Shown here: positions 1 to 11,938 of the stretch, piece by piece
How positions within the stretch are numbered: position 1 is the stretch's first letter
How the letters are laid out: each line of letters starts with the position of its first letter
Assembly (NCBI GenBank): GCA_951812925.1
Contig: OX638369.1
Location: forward strand, 49,471,061-49,535,060
DNA: 64,000 nt
From: Calliopum simillimum
Taxonomy: Eukaryota > Arthropoda > Insecta > Diptera > Lauxaniidae
Direction: 5' to 3'
Notes under the pieces: generated by a model
Told to the model about the DNA's origin: nothing
Seen by the model: only the letters and a program-made list of their open reading frames with translations
The model's database searches: none
Program-made: the position numbers and the translations under genes

Positions 1-148
1 TCTCTATCTCTATCTCTATCTCTATCTCTATCTCTATCTCTATCTCTATCTCTATCTCTATCTCTATCTCAATCTCAATCTCAATCTCAATCACAATCTC
101 ATCCTCAACCTCAACCTCAATCACAATCACAATCTTAACCTCAATCTC
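1..148. repeat. (TCTCTA)n hexamer repeat with decayed right flank
   Basis: The first 68 bases are perfect TCTCTA hexamers that begin outside the window. Bases 69-148 are mutated variants (TCTCAA, TCACAA, CCTCAA) that grade into the TCTCA pentamer array. The gradient looks like a transition between two related satellites. Confidence 0.95.
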
Positions 149-1556
149 AATCTCATCTCATCTCATCTCATCTCATCTCATCTCATCTCATCTCATCTCA
201 TGTCATCTCATCTCATCTCATCTCATCTCATCTCATCTCATCTCATCTCATCTCATCTCATCTCATCTCATCTCATCTCATCTCATCTCATCTCATCTCA
301 TCTCATCTCATCTCATCTCATCTCATCTCATCTCATCTCATCTCATCTCATCTCATCTCATCTCATCTCATCTCATCTCATCTCATCTCATCTCATCTCA
401 TCTCATCTCATCTCATCTCATCTCATCTCATCTCATCTCATCTCATCTCATCTCATCTCATCTCATCTCATCTCATCTCATCTCATCTCATCTCATCTCA
501 TCTCATCTCATCTCATCTCATCTCATCTCATCTCATCTCATCTCATCTCATCTCATCTCATCTCATCTCATCTCATCTCATCTCATCTCATCTCATCTCA
601 TCTCATCTCATCTCATCTCATCTCATCTCATCTCATCTCATCTCATCTCATCTCATCTCATCTCATCTCATCTCATCTCATCTCATCTCATCTCATCTCA
701 TCTCATCTCATCTCATCTCATCTCATCTCATCTCATCTCATCTCATCTCATCTCATCTCATCTCATCTCATCTCATCTCATCTCATCTCATCTCATCTCA
801 TCTCATCTCATCTCATCTCATCTCATCTCATCTCATCTCATCTCATCTCATCTCATCTCATCTCATCTCATCTCATCTCATCTCATCTCATCTCATCTCA
901 TCTCATCTCATCTCATCTCATCTCATCTCATCTCATCTCATCTCATCTCATCTCATCTCATCTCATCTCATCTCATCTCATCTCATCTCATCTCATCTCA
1001 TCTCATCTCATCTCATCTCATCTCATCTCATCTCATCTCATCTCATCTCATCTCATCTCATCTCATCTCATCTCATCTCATCTCATCTCATCTCATCTCA
1101 TCTCATCTCATCTCATCTCATCTCATCTCATCTCATCTCATCTCATCTCATCTCATCTCATCTCATCTCATCTCATCTCATCTCATCTCATCTCATCTCA
1201 TCTCATCTCATCTCATCTCATCTCATCTCATCTCATCTCATCTCATCTCATCTCATCTCATCTCATCTCATCTCATCTCATCTCATCTCATCTCATCTCA
1301 TCTCATCTCATCTCATCTCATCTCATCTCATCTCATCTCATCTCATCTCATCTCATCTCATCTCATCTCATCTCATCTCATCTCATCTCATCTCATCTCA
1401 TCTCATCTCATCTCATCTCATCTCATCTCATCTCATCTCATCTCATCTCATCTCATCTCATCTCATCTCATCTCATCTCATCTCATCTCATCTCATCTCA
1501 TCTCATCTCATCTCATCTCATCTCATCTCACCTCATCTCATCTCATCTCATCTCAT
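149..1556. repeat. (TCTCA)n pentamer satellite, about 1.4 kb
   Basis: About 280 nearly perfect copies of TCTCA. Visible variants are a G at about 202 and a C at about 1531, close to the two ends, which is the usual pattern for arrays homogenised by slippage or unequal exchange. The open frame of 457 codons across it (SSHLI repeated) results only from a stop-free pentamer and is not a gene. Confidence 0.97.
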
Positions 1557-2629
1557 CTGATACGCTTTCTTGATTAATATTCTGATTCAACACATCATTA
1601 CTTTCAGTGCTGAATTTTACACACTCGACCACAAAGTCTTGGCCATAAAGTTTTAAGTTTGTTGCTCTCAATTCGTTATGCATATACTTACGAGTACATA
1701 TGCATAGTCTACTTCGTTTATGCTGTAAGTCAAAAACTTTGGTAGTGTTTCTAGGGTGCAAATAAAAACGTGCAAAAACAAACCTCTTTTTTGTTTGTAT
1801 TCAACTTGGTTTAGGTCAGGGTGGGTTGTTCCTACGGTTTCCATTGCCTCCATTTATATGATTTCTATAGCTACACACACCCCCGTTTTAAAGTGGCGTT
1901 GGTGCTCGCAGTAAACAATTTCACATCTAATTGTAAATTCGAAATGCGGTTTGTCAATGTTTTTACTTGCCAAAATGGATTTTAACCAAGATAACTTTGT
2001 TGATGTGGTTTAAGTTTTTTAATTTTGTACGTCCGTATACGTTTGTTTTTTTCAAAGCTTGCTTTTGTAAACAATTGTCTGAGAGTTAAATATACGTACT
2101 TAAAGCTGTCTGGAATTTAAAAGGTTTAAATCGAATATTTCAGTTTTTAAGAAGGAATGTCTATCGTTTGGCTTAAAATTTACTACAAGCATTCAACTAG
2201 TCATTAAATTTTTTATTTCGTGCTGCTTACATCAATCCTCTAAGGAGTCTTTCTTTGCCAAGACATCTCCGATTTTTATGAAAATTTGTGAAAAGTTAGT
2301 AATTGACACACATATAACTGTGGTAAAATGTATTTCCAAAATTCCGAAAATTTCCAAGATGATGGCCATAGAAAGTTCGATCCAACCTGTGGATACTCAC
2401 ATATTTGAAAATTCATTTATCGGATTTTTATCCAATTTTAATGAAATCTTCAGGGTTTCTATAGAAAATTATGAACGTTTTAAAAAAAAAAGCAAAAAAA
2501 AAATTATTTTTGGTGGAAAAAATACTTATGCCACCCTGGGCATATCACAAAATGATACAATTTTTAGAATAACGAATACAAAATATATTACATTTCTAGA
2601 TAGAGTTGACTGAACTATTAATGATCTGG
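1557..2629. other. Unassigned AT-rich sequence
   Basis: No coding region, RNA gene or repeat structure that I can support. The 111-codon frame at 2278-2613 has low-complexity Lys/Ile composition and no recognisable motif. Confidence 0.6.
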
Positions 2630-3360
2630 GCCCAAGAATTCGAGTCAGATTAGATTAGAGAAGAGTGGTGGCTTAGTAAAACGATGCTAAGCCTAAGTAG
2701 CACTGTTAGTGCAGTTTTAATACCACATAAGTGATCGGGTTTTCTGGTAGTTGTCAGGGACTGGATTAGATATCCTTTAAAAGAAACTGTAAAGGATGTT
2801 TATACCTAGTTTGTTCTATTGATGCAGCTGAGCAGGGGACCAATCTCAATATCGGCGAGTTCACTTAAATCATTGAAAAAGGGTTTTCCTAGAGCATTAA
2901 GCCTGAACCTACATAGAGCAGAGCAGTTGCTGAGAAAGTGCTCGAGAGATTTCTTCTCGTTGTCAACCATGCAACTCAAAAAGCATTAAAGGGGATACCC
3001 AGTCTTTTGGCATGCTTGCCATTGGCCAAGTGCCCAGTGCAAACTGCAGTGATTCTTGCAATATGAGCACGATTTCTGAATAGCAGGTCTAATGTTTTTG
3101 ATTTGTTTAATGATGTCCAGTTTACTCTGGAAATCCTGAATGTTTCTAAAGCTTTCCATCTGCCATTCACCTCGGTAAGGAAATTCATTTTCTTCACCAG
3201 ACCTATTGCAAGGTATACACACTCAGAATGTGTCCCGCTAAGAGAGGGGCCATGTCTAGCTAGTTCATCAGTATTTTCGTTACCTTCAATTTTTCTGTGG
3301 CCTGAAAGCCAAACGAAATTGGAAGTCTTAGTGAGAGGACTAACATCCCCTCTTATTTGG
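2630..3360 (-). pseudogene. Non-LTR retrotransposon 3' remnant: RNase H and C-terminal tail
   Basis: Read on the minus strand, 3240-3310 encodes VWLSGHRKIEGNENTDELAR, a close match to the RNase H C-terminal signature (WVPGH-x2-IxGNExADxLA) of I/R1/Loa-type non-LTR retrotransposons. It is followed, with frame changes, by residues typical of the region after RNase H: a Trp-rich segment, TGHLANGKHAKRLGI (about 3000-3050), then a Cys/His stretch ending EHFLSNCSALCR (about 2905-2945). Sequence down to about 2640 is probably the element's 3' end. Only the terminal domain survives; the reverse transcriptase and endonuclease are absent, as expected from 5' truncation in reverse orientation or later decay. 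Stops and frameshifts make it non-functional. The clade (I, Loa or R1) is not decided by what remains. Confidence 0.85.
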
Positions 3361-4539
3361 AATACAGAAGCTGATACCTTTAATCAAAAAAAAAAAAAAA
3401 AAATGAAGCCAGGAAGATGTATCCTTGCTTGCGCCACCACATTAAACATCTGACATTTCATTTTTATTACACAATATTTCAGCTGTTAACATGACCTAAT
3501 TAAATTGTCAATAAAAATTGCATTAACTATACTGATCCTGTTTCTTCCTTTTTAATGGACGATAAAAACAATATGATGTTGTTGTTGTTATTTTTGGTTT
3601 TTGTTGCGCTTTCCTTAAGCAGATAAATTAAAAACATAAAAATCAAATGGAAAAAAAAATCCGAAAATATTCTTTAATGACAGCAAATAAAATCGTTTCC
3701 TTTTATTTTCATTATTTTTTTTTTTTTTTCGTTATCCTTTACCATCATATGTTTGTTGTGATTTTGTTGTTGTTGCAGTTTAATTATGTCATTGATTGCA
3801 TAATGATATCGTGGTGAAGCAACATTTTATAACACATGTCGCGTATGACAAACACAAACATACGAGACAACCAACAAACGATCGAACGGACGACGACGAT
3901 GACTACGACTACGCAACCAACGCGACCGAAGAGTAACAACGCGCAATGCAGCACAACAACGCAACATCCTTTCAGCGGATACGGAAGTAAGTGATTCACA
4001 CTGCTATTGTTGTTGTAATTGGTTATTGCCTGCCTGTGCGTGAGAGACAACACGGTGCGGGTTATTTTACAATTCGGTCAATCATGGCTCATTTTTTTAT
4101 AGAATTAATCCTACATGACTATGGTTTGAATCAAAATCTAAGCATATATAGTCGAAAAAGTATTGGAAAATCAAAAAAAATTGCAAAAAAGATCGAAAGG
4201 CAAAAGGCACAAAGTCAAAAAAGACATGAATAGTATCAAAAAACTCAAAAGTATCAAAAAACTAGAAAAGTGTATCGAAAAACATTTTCAGTCATTTGAA
4301 AATATGTCTAAAAGTTAAAAAAAACCACGGAAAACCATTAAGACAAAACCAGTAGGTTTAAGTTTTTTGTTAAAAGAATTATAGAACAGTGAAACAAATG
4401 ACCAGAAACTTACTTGACTTAAGACGTTTTGGCAGTATTTTTGGGAAAGGGTTGAACAGAAATAAGCCTTTTGAAAACCTGAATAATTATAGCATGAAAC
4501 CAATTAGAACCACCTTGTCCAGTTTGTATATGCAAGCCA
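3361..4539. other. Unassigned AT-rich sequence
   Basis: Contains an A19 run at about 3385, T-rich and GTT-rich low-complexity stretches, and at 4140-4320 degenerate A-rich repeats of the form TCAAAAAACT/TCGAAAAA. No gene seen. Confidence 0.55.
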
Positions 4540-5140
4540 GTGATGAAAAAAGCCAATGGGCACTTGAGCTTTTGTGCTTTAAAGCTTTCCTTACCCGTAT
4601 TCACCCACAGATAAGCTTTCAACTGTGCATATATGCGTCACTTGCTTCCCCAGAGGAAAAAGTTCTAGCGGTTCTGATCCAAGCACTTCAAAAGTGCTTG
4701 TCCCTATAGAATTTTAGAAGCACTTTCACAATGATTTCTTATGAGGCTGCAGTAAGAACAACATGGGTTCGAACCCAGCCCGGGTGATTTTTTTTTTGTC
4801 CTTTTTTTTTTATTTGTTTTTGCTTATTTTATTTTTTTTATTAAAATATTTTTTATTGCACCTTTTTTTATTTCACTTTTTATTTTTCTTTCTCTTATTT
4901 ATTTACATTACAAATAAGCGCTTCAAAAAGCATTTTTTGGTAAGGCTGCGGTAAGCTTTTTCTCGCTTACATACTATGACATGCAATGTTAAAAAGAAAG
5001 AATAATCCTTACGGAGTGGAAGCGCTTATTGGTGAAAAAGATACACTTCAGAAGGGTTTTTAAAGCACTTTCTTTCCCCTTGGGTTGTAGCGCCTGCAAA
5101 CTAGAAAAGCTTTAAGTGTGCTTTTATACATACATTGCCG
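4540..5140. mobile_element. Putative short interspersed element with tRNA-like B box and AAGTGCTT motifs
   Basis: A GGTTCGAACCC sequence at 4767-4779 matches the RNA polymerase III B box of tRNA genes and is followed by a long T-rich tract. No convincing A box lies about 40 bases upstream. Around it are many copies in both orientations of AAGCACTTT/AAAGTGCTT and of a GGCTGC[AG]GTAAG motif (about 4746 and 4943). The outer ends (CAATGGGCACTTGAGC; TAAGTGTGCTTTTATAC) are loosely complementary. This may be a tRNA-derived SINE remnant or a foldback-type element; the boundaries are approximate. Confidence 0.4.
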
Positions 5141-5214
5141 AAATGCGTTAGTATTGAGTTTGATAATCGCTGACAGAGATCGTGAGTGTTTTTCATTCTG
5201 TAGCATGGATCCTT

Positions 5215-5345
5215 CATTCTAGTGCGATCACTGTAAGCTCCCGAACGGATAAGGTCAAATAAACGGATAATCTAGGCAAATCTGAACAAGAGGGCGTGGC
5301 ACCTCCAATACAAGCAAAATCTTAAAAACTGAGAGTGCTAACAGA
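5215..5345 (+). repeat. Fragment of mini-me-associated dispersed repeat (GGGCGTGGCACCTCC type)
   Basis: Contains AACAAGAGGGCGTGGCACCT, which recurs at 39340 and, mutated, at 7486 and 39622. It is the module that follows the mini-me-like element at 39 kb. Only a decayed single unit remains here. Confidence 0.6.
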
Positions 5346-5559
5346 CGCGTCAGGCACAAAAAAAATAATTAAACTATTTCCACGGACACGCCTAGTTAGA
5401 TCGACTCAAGAAGTTACGAAGACAAGACTTCGACAAGATTTTTTTCCTGATTATGTAGAAATCTCTAACAAGAGTTATAACACACTGACGCGTCCTTTTG
5501 AGTCTTGGTCTCATATTCTGTATAAGCAGGTTTTTTGTTTGAAAGCTCTGATTTAAGGT

Positions 5560-7400
5560 TTATAAGCTATTTGAACATGTTTGAAAAGAAAATGGCTGAA
5601 AATTGCATTTCAAAAATTTTAAGGCAAGGTTATTGCTTTTCTAATAATGAAGTAATTAGTGATCAAACTAAACACAAAAATTCCTTGTAGTTATTCATGA
5701 AACTGAATTTAAGAACCTTGCTAAAATAAACTTTTGTGATAAGGAACCTCACAACATCTATAATTTATCAATGTAAAAGTATGTGAAAGTATGCAGCAGT
5801 TACTTATAGAACTGCCATATATCTCTATTATAAACTTTTTATTTCGCATTATCATTTTTCGTTTACATTTTTTTTTTTTTTTTTATTTATGTTTGCCTCC
5901 CGTTTCGTTAATTGTATACGTTCATTGCATCACAAGGACATTGGAAGTGCAATTAATAATCAATATGCGGTGTCACTTGGCAACAACTGTGTAGTGTCGT
6001 GCATTGCATTGTTGTTTTCGGATTTTTTGTTGTATTTTGCAATACTTAAGCATAGTGCTGTTGATGTCCTTTTGAGCGCATTTTGCTCTATACGGAGATG
6101 TTAATCGGCATATCGTGATGCTTTTTCGCTTTAATGAATGTATAAATCTTTATTGCATTGGTTGCGCTGCACTTATTGCTGTTGTTGTTGTTATATTGCA
6201 GCTGAAGCTGTTGTTGTTTTTGTTTTTGTTGTCACTATAAAGCAACTTAATAATTGTGCATACTGGTTGCCTTGCATGTCCTTAAGCTTGATGAAGTGCA
6301 TTCAGTTAAACTTTAATTCATTCATTCATTCATTCAAACCATTCATTCATCAGTAAACTCATCATTGAGAGATGATGGTGGTGTCTCTTTGGTGGGAGAA
6401 ATAAAAATCAGTAGCTGGCATTAAGATTTTCAATAAAAAGAAAAAGCTTCCTCAATCAGTGTCTTGAAATAAGAGGATTTTAGTTGAAGAGATTGAATAT
6501 AAATATTTAATGCGATGAGTTTTCTCTCTGTGCATTTTAATGGTATAATGATGCTTCTTTAAAAGAAAGCAGGCAAATTTTATTTGAATCAAAAGTTTTA
6601 AAGTGTTAATTTAATAGTGTACAAATTATATTCATATGTTGCAACCTTTCACATTAAAAGAATTCGTTCCAACCAGACGATTTTATTTCTATTCCTTTTT
6701 TTTTTTCATTCATTTCCCGTTCCGCTTTTGCGCTAATGGCTTTCTTATCGAAAATGTAGCAACAACAAAATTGCATACAAAGGCACATAAGGTACTTATT
6801 TGGCAGCAAATGCGCTACCACCACATATACGAGCAACCTTGGCATTCGAAATTGTGCAGCTGCAGCATAAAATCTGGCAGCCAGCAGCGCACTCTTGTGT
6901 CAATTAGTGAAAGAATTGCTGGCTGCATTCAACAGCAGAAATGGTAATGATGAAGTTGTTAATGATGATGGTGATGTGGTGTTGGAGTTGTGAAAAAAAA
7001 AGTAAACGAAAGAAGTAACATTTCGGCGGGACGGTGGTGAAACTTTTATGTAAAGAAGTGCCAAGTGGGTTCCTGAATTAACACATTAAAGAGATTTTGT
7101 GTTGGTGTTGCTGTAGTTGTGTTGTTTCATATTAGGGCATGTGCTAGCGCAACATCATAAAACACCAACATTGGATTTGAATTTGAACACTTTTTTTTTC
7201 AACCATCGTTCATTTGGTTTGGTTGCTCTTATGAAAGCTTAAGTCATTCCTAGTACAGTGGGTTCATGTGAGAAAATCAACTGAAGATATTAACTGACTT
7301 GACTACGCTTTATTTAGAGCATTAAATATGGGAATGCAGCCAAAATACATACTTATACTAGTTCTCATTTAAGTTTTGAAAAACTCAGAAAAAAGGCATC
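5560..7400. other. Unassigned sequence with short simple repeats
   Basis: Holds a T21 tract (about 5866), a GTT-rich stretch (6180-6235), CATT repeats (6318-6352) and dinucleotide- to trinucleotide-rich GATG/GGTG sequence (6950-6990). No supported gene. Confidence 0.6.
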
Positions 7401-7439
7401 TAACATATGTACTAATTTTTCAAAACCTCGTAGTTCATG

Positions 7440-7587
7440 CAGGCACTAGAAATAATCAAAGCAAGCAGAAACTAGGTGAATTCGGACAAGAAGGCGTAGT
7501 TTCGCTCTTACAAGTGAAATCTTAAAATGATTACTGTGTAGGATATCTTAATTTTTGGCCACGCCAAATATATCAACCTTACTAGTT
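7440..7587 (+). repeat. Fragment of mini-me-associated dispersed repeat
   Basis: GAATTCGGACAAGAAGGCGTAG matches the module at 39340, and TTAATTTTTGGCCACGCCAA matches, in inverted orientation, sequence at about 18715-18735 beside the minus-strand mini-me-like copy. The heptamer satellite begins immediately after it. Confidence 0.55.
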
Positions 7588-8410
7588 AATGTTTAATGTT
7601 CAATGTTCAATGTTCAATGTTCAGTATTCAATGTTCAATGTTCAATGTTTAATGTTCAATGTTCAATGTTCAATGTTCAATGTTCAATGTTCAATGTTCA
7701 ATGTTCAATGTTCAATGTTCAATGTTCAATGTACAATGTTCAATGTTCAGTGTTCAATGTTCAATGTTCAATGTTCAATGTTCAATGTTCAATGTTAAAT
7801 GTTCAATGTTCAATATTCAATGTTCAATGTTCAATATTCAATGTTCAATATTCAATGTTCAATACTCAATGTTCAAACAAATGTTCAATGTTCAAATGTT
7901 CAATGTTCTATGTTCCATGTTCAATGTTCAATGTTCAATTTTCGATGTTCAATGTTCAATGTTCAATGTACAATGTTCAATGTTCAATGTTCAGTGTTCA
8001 ATGTTCAATGTTCAATGTTCAATGTTAAATATTCAATGTTCAATGTTCAATATTCAATGTTCAATGTTCAATATTCAATGTTCAATATTCAATGTTCAAT
8101 ATTCAATGTTCAAACAAATGTTCAATGTTCAAATGTTCAATGTTCAATGTTCAATGTTCAATGTTCCATGTTCCATGTTCAATGTTCAATGTTCAATTTT
8201 CAATGTTCAATGTTCAATGTTCAAATGTTCAATGTTCAATGTTCAATTTTCAATGTTCAATGTTCAATGTTCAATGTTTAATGTTCAATGTTCAATGTTC
8301 AATGTTCAAATGATCAATGTTCAATGTTCAATGTTCAATGTTCAATGTTCAATTTTCAATGTTCAATGTTTAATGTTCAAGGTTCAATGATCAATGTTCA
8401 AATGTTCAAA
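7588..8410. repeat. (ATGTTCA)n heptamer satellite with higher-order structure
   Basis: About 118 heptamers ATGTTCA with point variants and indels (ATATTCA, ATGTACA, ATGTTCAA). A block marked by GTACAATG, then CAGTG, then several ATATTCA units, then AAACAAATG, appears at 7731-7890 and again at 7968-8125, giving a higher-order period of about 237-244 bp. Four overlapping open frames are repeat artefacts because a heptamer lacking stops is open in all three frames. Confidence 0.95.
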
Positions 8411-10525
8411 GCCACAAAAACAAAAGAAATTAACTTTTAATTTTTTTATATGTAAGTAGTGCTATGTATTTTTTGACGGTGAATCCAACAGCATCCTCAG
8501 AAATGTTAACACACCAGCAGTATTTTGAGATATCCTTGCCTGATGTTGGAGAAAACGCTGTTTTCAGACTTATTGCGTAGCTGCAGTAATAGGTAAAATT
8601 ATCATACTTCGGTAAAAATCTTTGTTTCTTTAAAAGAGCCAAATAGCCACACTCTATCTTGACAAAATATACATTCGAATTTTTCCAAAAGGGATTTTAT
8701 TTTCCGGGTGATGACACTTTGAAAAAAAAGAACGTAATTTTTCATTTCAAGGCCTATCTCTTATTAGCACTAACACATTTTATACCCTGCAGCAGATTTC
8801 AAATCATTTTGAGAGCTCGGTTTTTGTCCATAAATCGGTTTTTCGATACCAATATAATTTCGGATTTTGTATGGGGGCTGAAATACCTTCTCTTCAAAGA
8901 ATTATAGTTCGGAAAGTAAGATTCCTTGCAAAAACTGGTGATAAAAGACGATGTCAGTGCCTCAAATTGCATTTCTAGAAGACTCTCCGTTTTATGCTAA
9001 AAGGATGTATCCAAGGAAATTAAGGTTTTGAGTTAAGTTGACGAAATTCTTCGAGATCTGATTTAAAGTAGATTGGAAGAGGAAAGGTATAATTATAAAG
9101 TGATTTAGTACTTATCTGTTTAGTTAAAAGAAAGAGATCTAAGGATTCTCTACTTTACTCCATTCCAATGCATTTGCACTACTGTAAGCATCAGCAAGCA
9201 TTCGTATTCCTCAAAAACATATCATGACGTTACGGCTAAGTGTATTATAACGCTTTTGATGAAAAGATGGCGATTGCAAAACAGCGAAAGTCGAAAATTT
9301 GTTGGTGTTGTTGTTGTTGCAGTTGCTGTTGCAATTGTACTTTTTGCTGTTACTTAACGTATGGCAAATGAGTTGCTTTCAATTTACAGGCAGTTTGCTG
9401 CCGTGGAGTGTGAGTTAGTAATGGTAGAAGGTTGGCGGCGGCAGCAGCTATGTTTCAACATTAGTACAACAACGATGATGAAAGCAGCAGCCAAGGACCA
9501 CCAGCAGCAGTAGAATCAGCAGCACCCAAAGGATCAACGTGCATAATTCAATTTTCTCTGAGAGTTTCTTTTGTGTGAAACGTTGATAACGATGATGATG
9601 ATGACGATCCTGAAGTGCGCTGTCAACTGGGAGTTGGAACAAATGGAAACAAAAAGGCACTGCAATTCCCAACATCCTTAGATGGCACAAAGTGCAAGTT
9701 AGGGAATTTCTTTTGTTTGTTTGTTGCAGCCATTGAATTAATTACTTAATTGACAGGAAATGTCAAGCAACAAGGTGAATTGAAGTATGCGTTTTGTATA
9801 TGACGACTGCATAGCTTCATCAAACCAAGTTTATGAAGACATTCTGTCATTGTGAATGATTTTGTATAGCAAAGAAAGCGGCTTTAAATCTTTAAAGTGT
9901 TCTTGGGCGAAAATTTTAAAATAGAAAATGTTTAAATGTTAATGGATTGCATTATACAATATAAAAGAAATTTATATACCAGTTCCAATTAATCTAATGT
10001 TTTTATAAAGAGGTACAGTCAAGGTATGTTTCTATTTACCAATGACATTGCTCATTGTACTGCCTAGATAATAATGTTATAAAGACTGACTTCAACAACT
10101 TATAAAAACTGTTCGAAAGAGATGTTATCCAATGTGGAAGGTCGTATTATGCTTCGAGACGTGAATTAAGATCATCTGAGCAGATCGTTACCTTTTTGTG
10201 TTACAATTGTAGTTGTCTCTTTGAAGTGAACACTTCTTTGCCTAAAAATTCATCAATATTCCCGCAAAATATGTTCTGGCTTTTGATCGTATTAGCTGTA
10301 AAATCTGCAGACATTCAATTTTTAGATATGCTAAATTTCTTTGCCATTTCACTGAAATTTATTACGATGCCAGAGAAGGCACTTTCTATGCAGCTTGAAA
10401 GACTTTCGCAATATACACAATTTTTAAGCAAGAAATCTTAGCACCTTATTAAGTTTGCTTTGTAATCATAGAAAAATCACAGAAGAGTATCCTGTAATAC
10501 CCAAACATACCTTAAATGAATCTGT
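8411..10525. other. Unassigned sequence with trinucleotide-rich patches
   Basis: Contains GTT (9301-9335), CAG/GCAGCA (9432-9520) and GAT (9585-9606) trinucleotide patches that create spurious open frames. No gene or element that I can support. Confidence 0.6.
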
Positions 10526-10690
10526 AAATGTTAAAAGGTGGAAGTCATGAATTTTGACATATTGGTTTTTTGAAAATTCTTAACGCCAGAGGATAGCTCT
10601 ATCATCTTGCGTTATAATGAGGCCTGAAAAAAATGTAACCTTGTCTGTACAGCCTCTTGAACGGAAGTCATGACTTCAGCGCTTTTAACT
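10526..10690. mobile_element. MITE, family with GTTAAAAG-GGAAGTCA termini, copy 1
   Basis: The left end AAATGTTAAAAGGTGGAAGT and right end TGACTTCAGCGCTTTTAAC are imperfect inverted repeats about 165 bp apart. The same termini bound the better-preserved copy at 11487-11671, while the interiors differ. Non-coding. Confidence 0.7.
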
Positions 10691-11099
10691 AAAAATAGAC
10701 CGCAAACTGCAGACTGCCAACAGCTAGTGGCTTTAAATTTTTCTAAACTATAGTGTCATATAGGAGAAAATTACGACCGAGTATTTTTAAAAATTTTCGA
10801 AAATGGCTGAGATATAGGACTTTAGTTCGGAAGGATATATATATTTTTTTTTTTTTTTTTTGGAAAGCTGTTACTTTTGTTCTGCTGATCCGATTTCCGT
10901 AAGATATCTAACATTATGTCTTAAATTAGGCTCTCAGATTAAAATTTACAAAGAAAAACCAATTCTAATTTTACACTTATAAAAATTTTTTTATTAAAGA
11001 TTTCGAAAAAGAAAAGGTTTCAAAACTTTAGAAAGTGCTTTAAACACACGAACTTTCAGAATGAATTGATTCAATGGTCACGTGGTCCATTTAACCATT

Positions 11100-11352
11100 C
11101 TTTTTTTTAATTAACAACTAGCTATGGCCCAGAACCGCTCATTTTTTTCTGGAGCGTTATTTGACTTAGTGGCCATCCATTTTTGTAATCAGTGTTAAGT
11201 ATTTGGCTTCGTGCCCTTTATGCATGTGCTAAATTTTTTTCCTTGCGTTAAACACTAATCTACACTAATATACCCTGAAAATTTCATCCAAATCGGTCAA
11301 GTGGTTTTTATGTCTATAAAAAACGAACTGACAGACAAACAAACTAGCCAAC
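11100..11352 (+). mobile_element. RTE/SINE-like 3' tail
   Basis: Contains AACTAGCTATGGCCCAGAACC near 11116, resembling the CTAGCTG-x-CCCGG motif common at ends of insect RTE-derived SINEs, and AATTTCATCCAAATCGGTCA (about 11280) followed by GACAGACAAACAAACT (about 11331), the typical 3' tail of such elements. No coding sequence. Family-level identification is inference from these motifs. Confidence 0.45.
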
Positions 11353-11486
11353 TTTAATTTTTTATATGTTAAGTTTACTAAAATTTAAGTTGAAGTAATT
11401 AAAAAATGTCCTAAAACTAATACATGTTCTATTTCTAATGACTTGTTCAATTTTTTTTTTTTTTACTTTCCTCAGTAAGTTATACT

Positions 11487-11671
11487 CGGCGAATGTTAAA
11501 AGGGCGGAAGTCAGCTGTGTTGAAACGCTTAAAACTACCACAAAAAAATGAAAAATTCTTAATTTTATGACATAAATTTCTCCATTAGACACAAAAACGT
11601 AGCATTAAGACCGTTTTTTCAGTTTCCCGAAAGTCTACTTGTTATGACTTCCGCACTTTTAACATTTGCCG
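11487..11671. mobile_element. MITE, family with GTTAAAAG-GGAAGTCA termini, copy 2 (185 bp)
   Basis: Terminal inverted repeats of 27 bp (CGGCGAATGTTAAAAGGGCG then GAAGTCA at 11487-11513; complement at 11645-11671) differ at only two positions. I cannot define a clear target-site duplication, so the superfamily is open. Non-coding. Confidence 0.85.
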
Positions 11672-11938
11672 ATTCAAATATGATCAGAAACTTTCAAATG
11701 GAAAGCAGTTTTTGTCATCTTTAATAAAATATTTTGATGTTTTCCTGACTAATGACATTATCAAACCACACACCATAATTTTATGATTTTTCATTTTAAC
11801 CAAATCTTTCTACATAACGATATTTTTGGTTTAACTCATTTTCGGCCACCCTGCAAAAATTATTTTATTTTTTGATATAAAGTATATATCCAAAAATTTT
11901 AACCCCCACTCGCTTTAAAGTTATGTTGAAAAATCAAG

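Noticed and set aside
200..1573. 457-codon open frame encoding repeated SSHLI
   Set aside because: It is the translation of a stop-free pentamer satellite; no promoter, splice or codon evidence.
7589..8390. Several overlapping frames encoding MFNVQCS repeats
   Set aside because: Artefact of the ATGTTCA heptamer array, open in all three frames of one strand.
9448..9690. 80-codon minus frame with poly-Leu/His stretches
   Set aside because: Produced by CAG and GAT trinucleotide patches; no other support.
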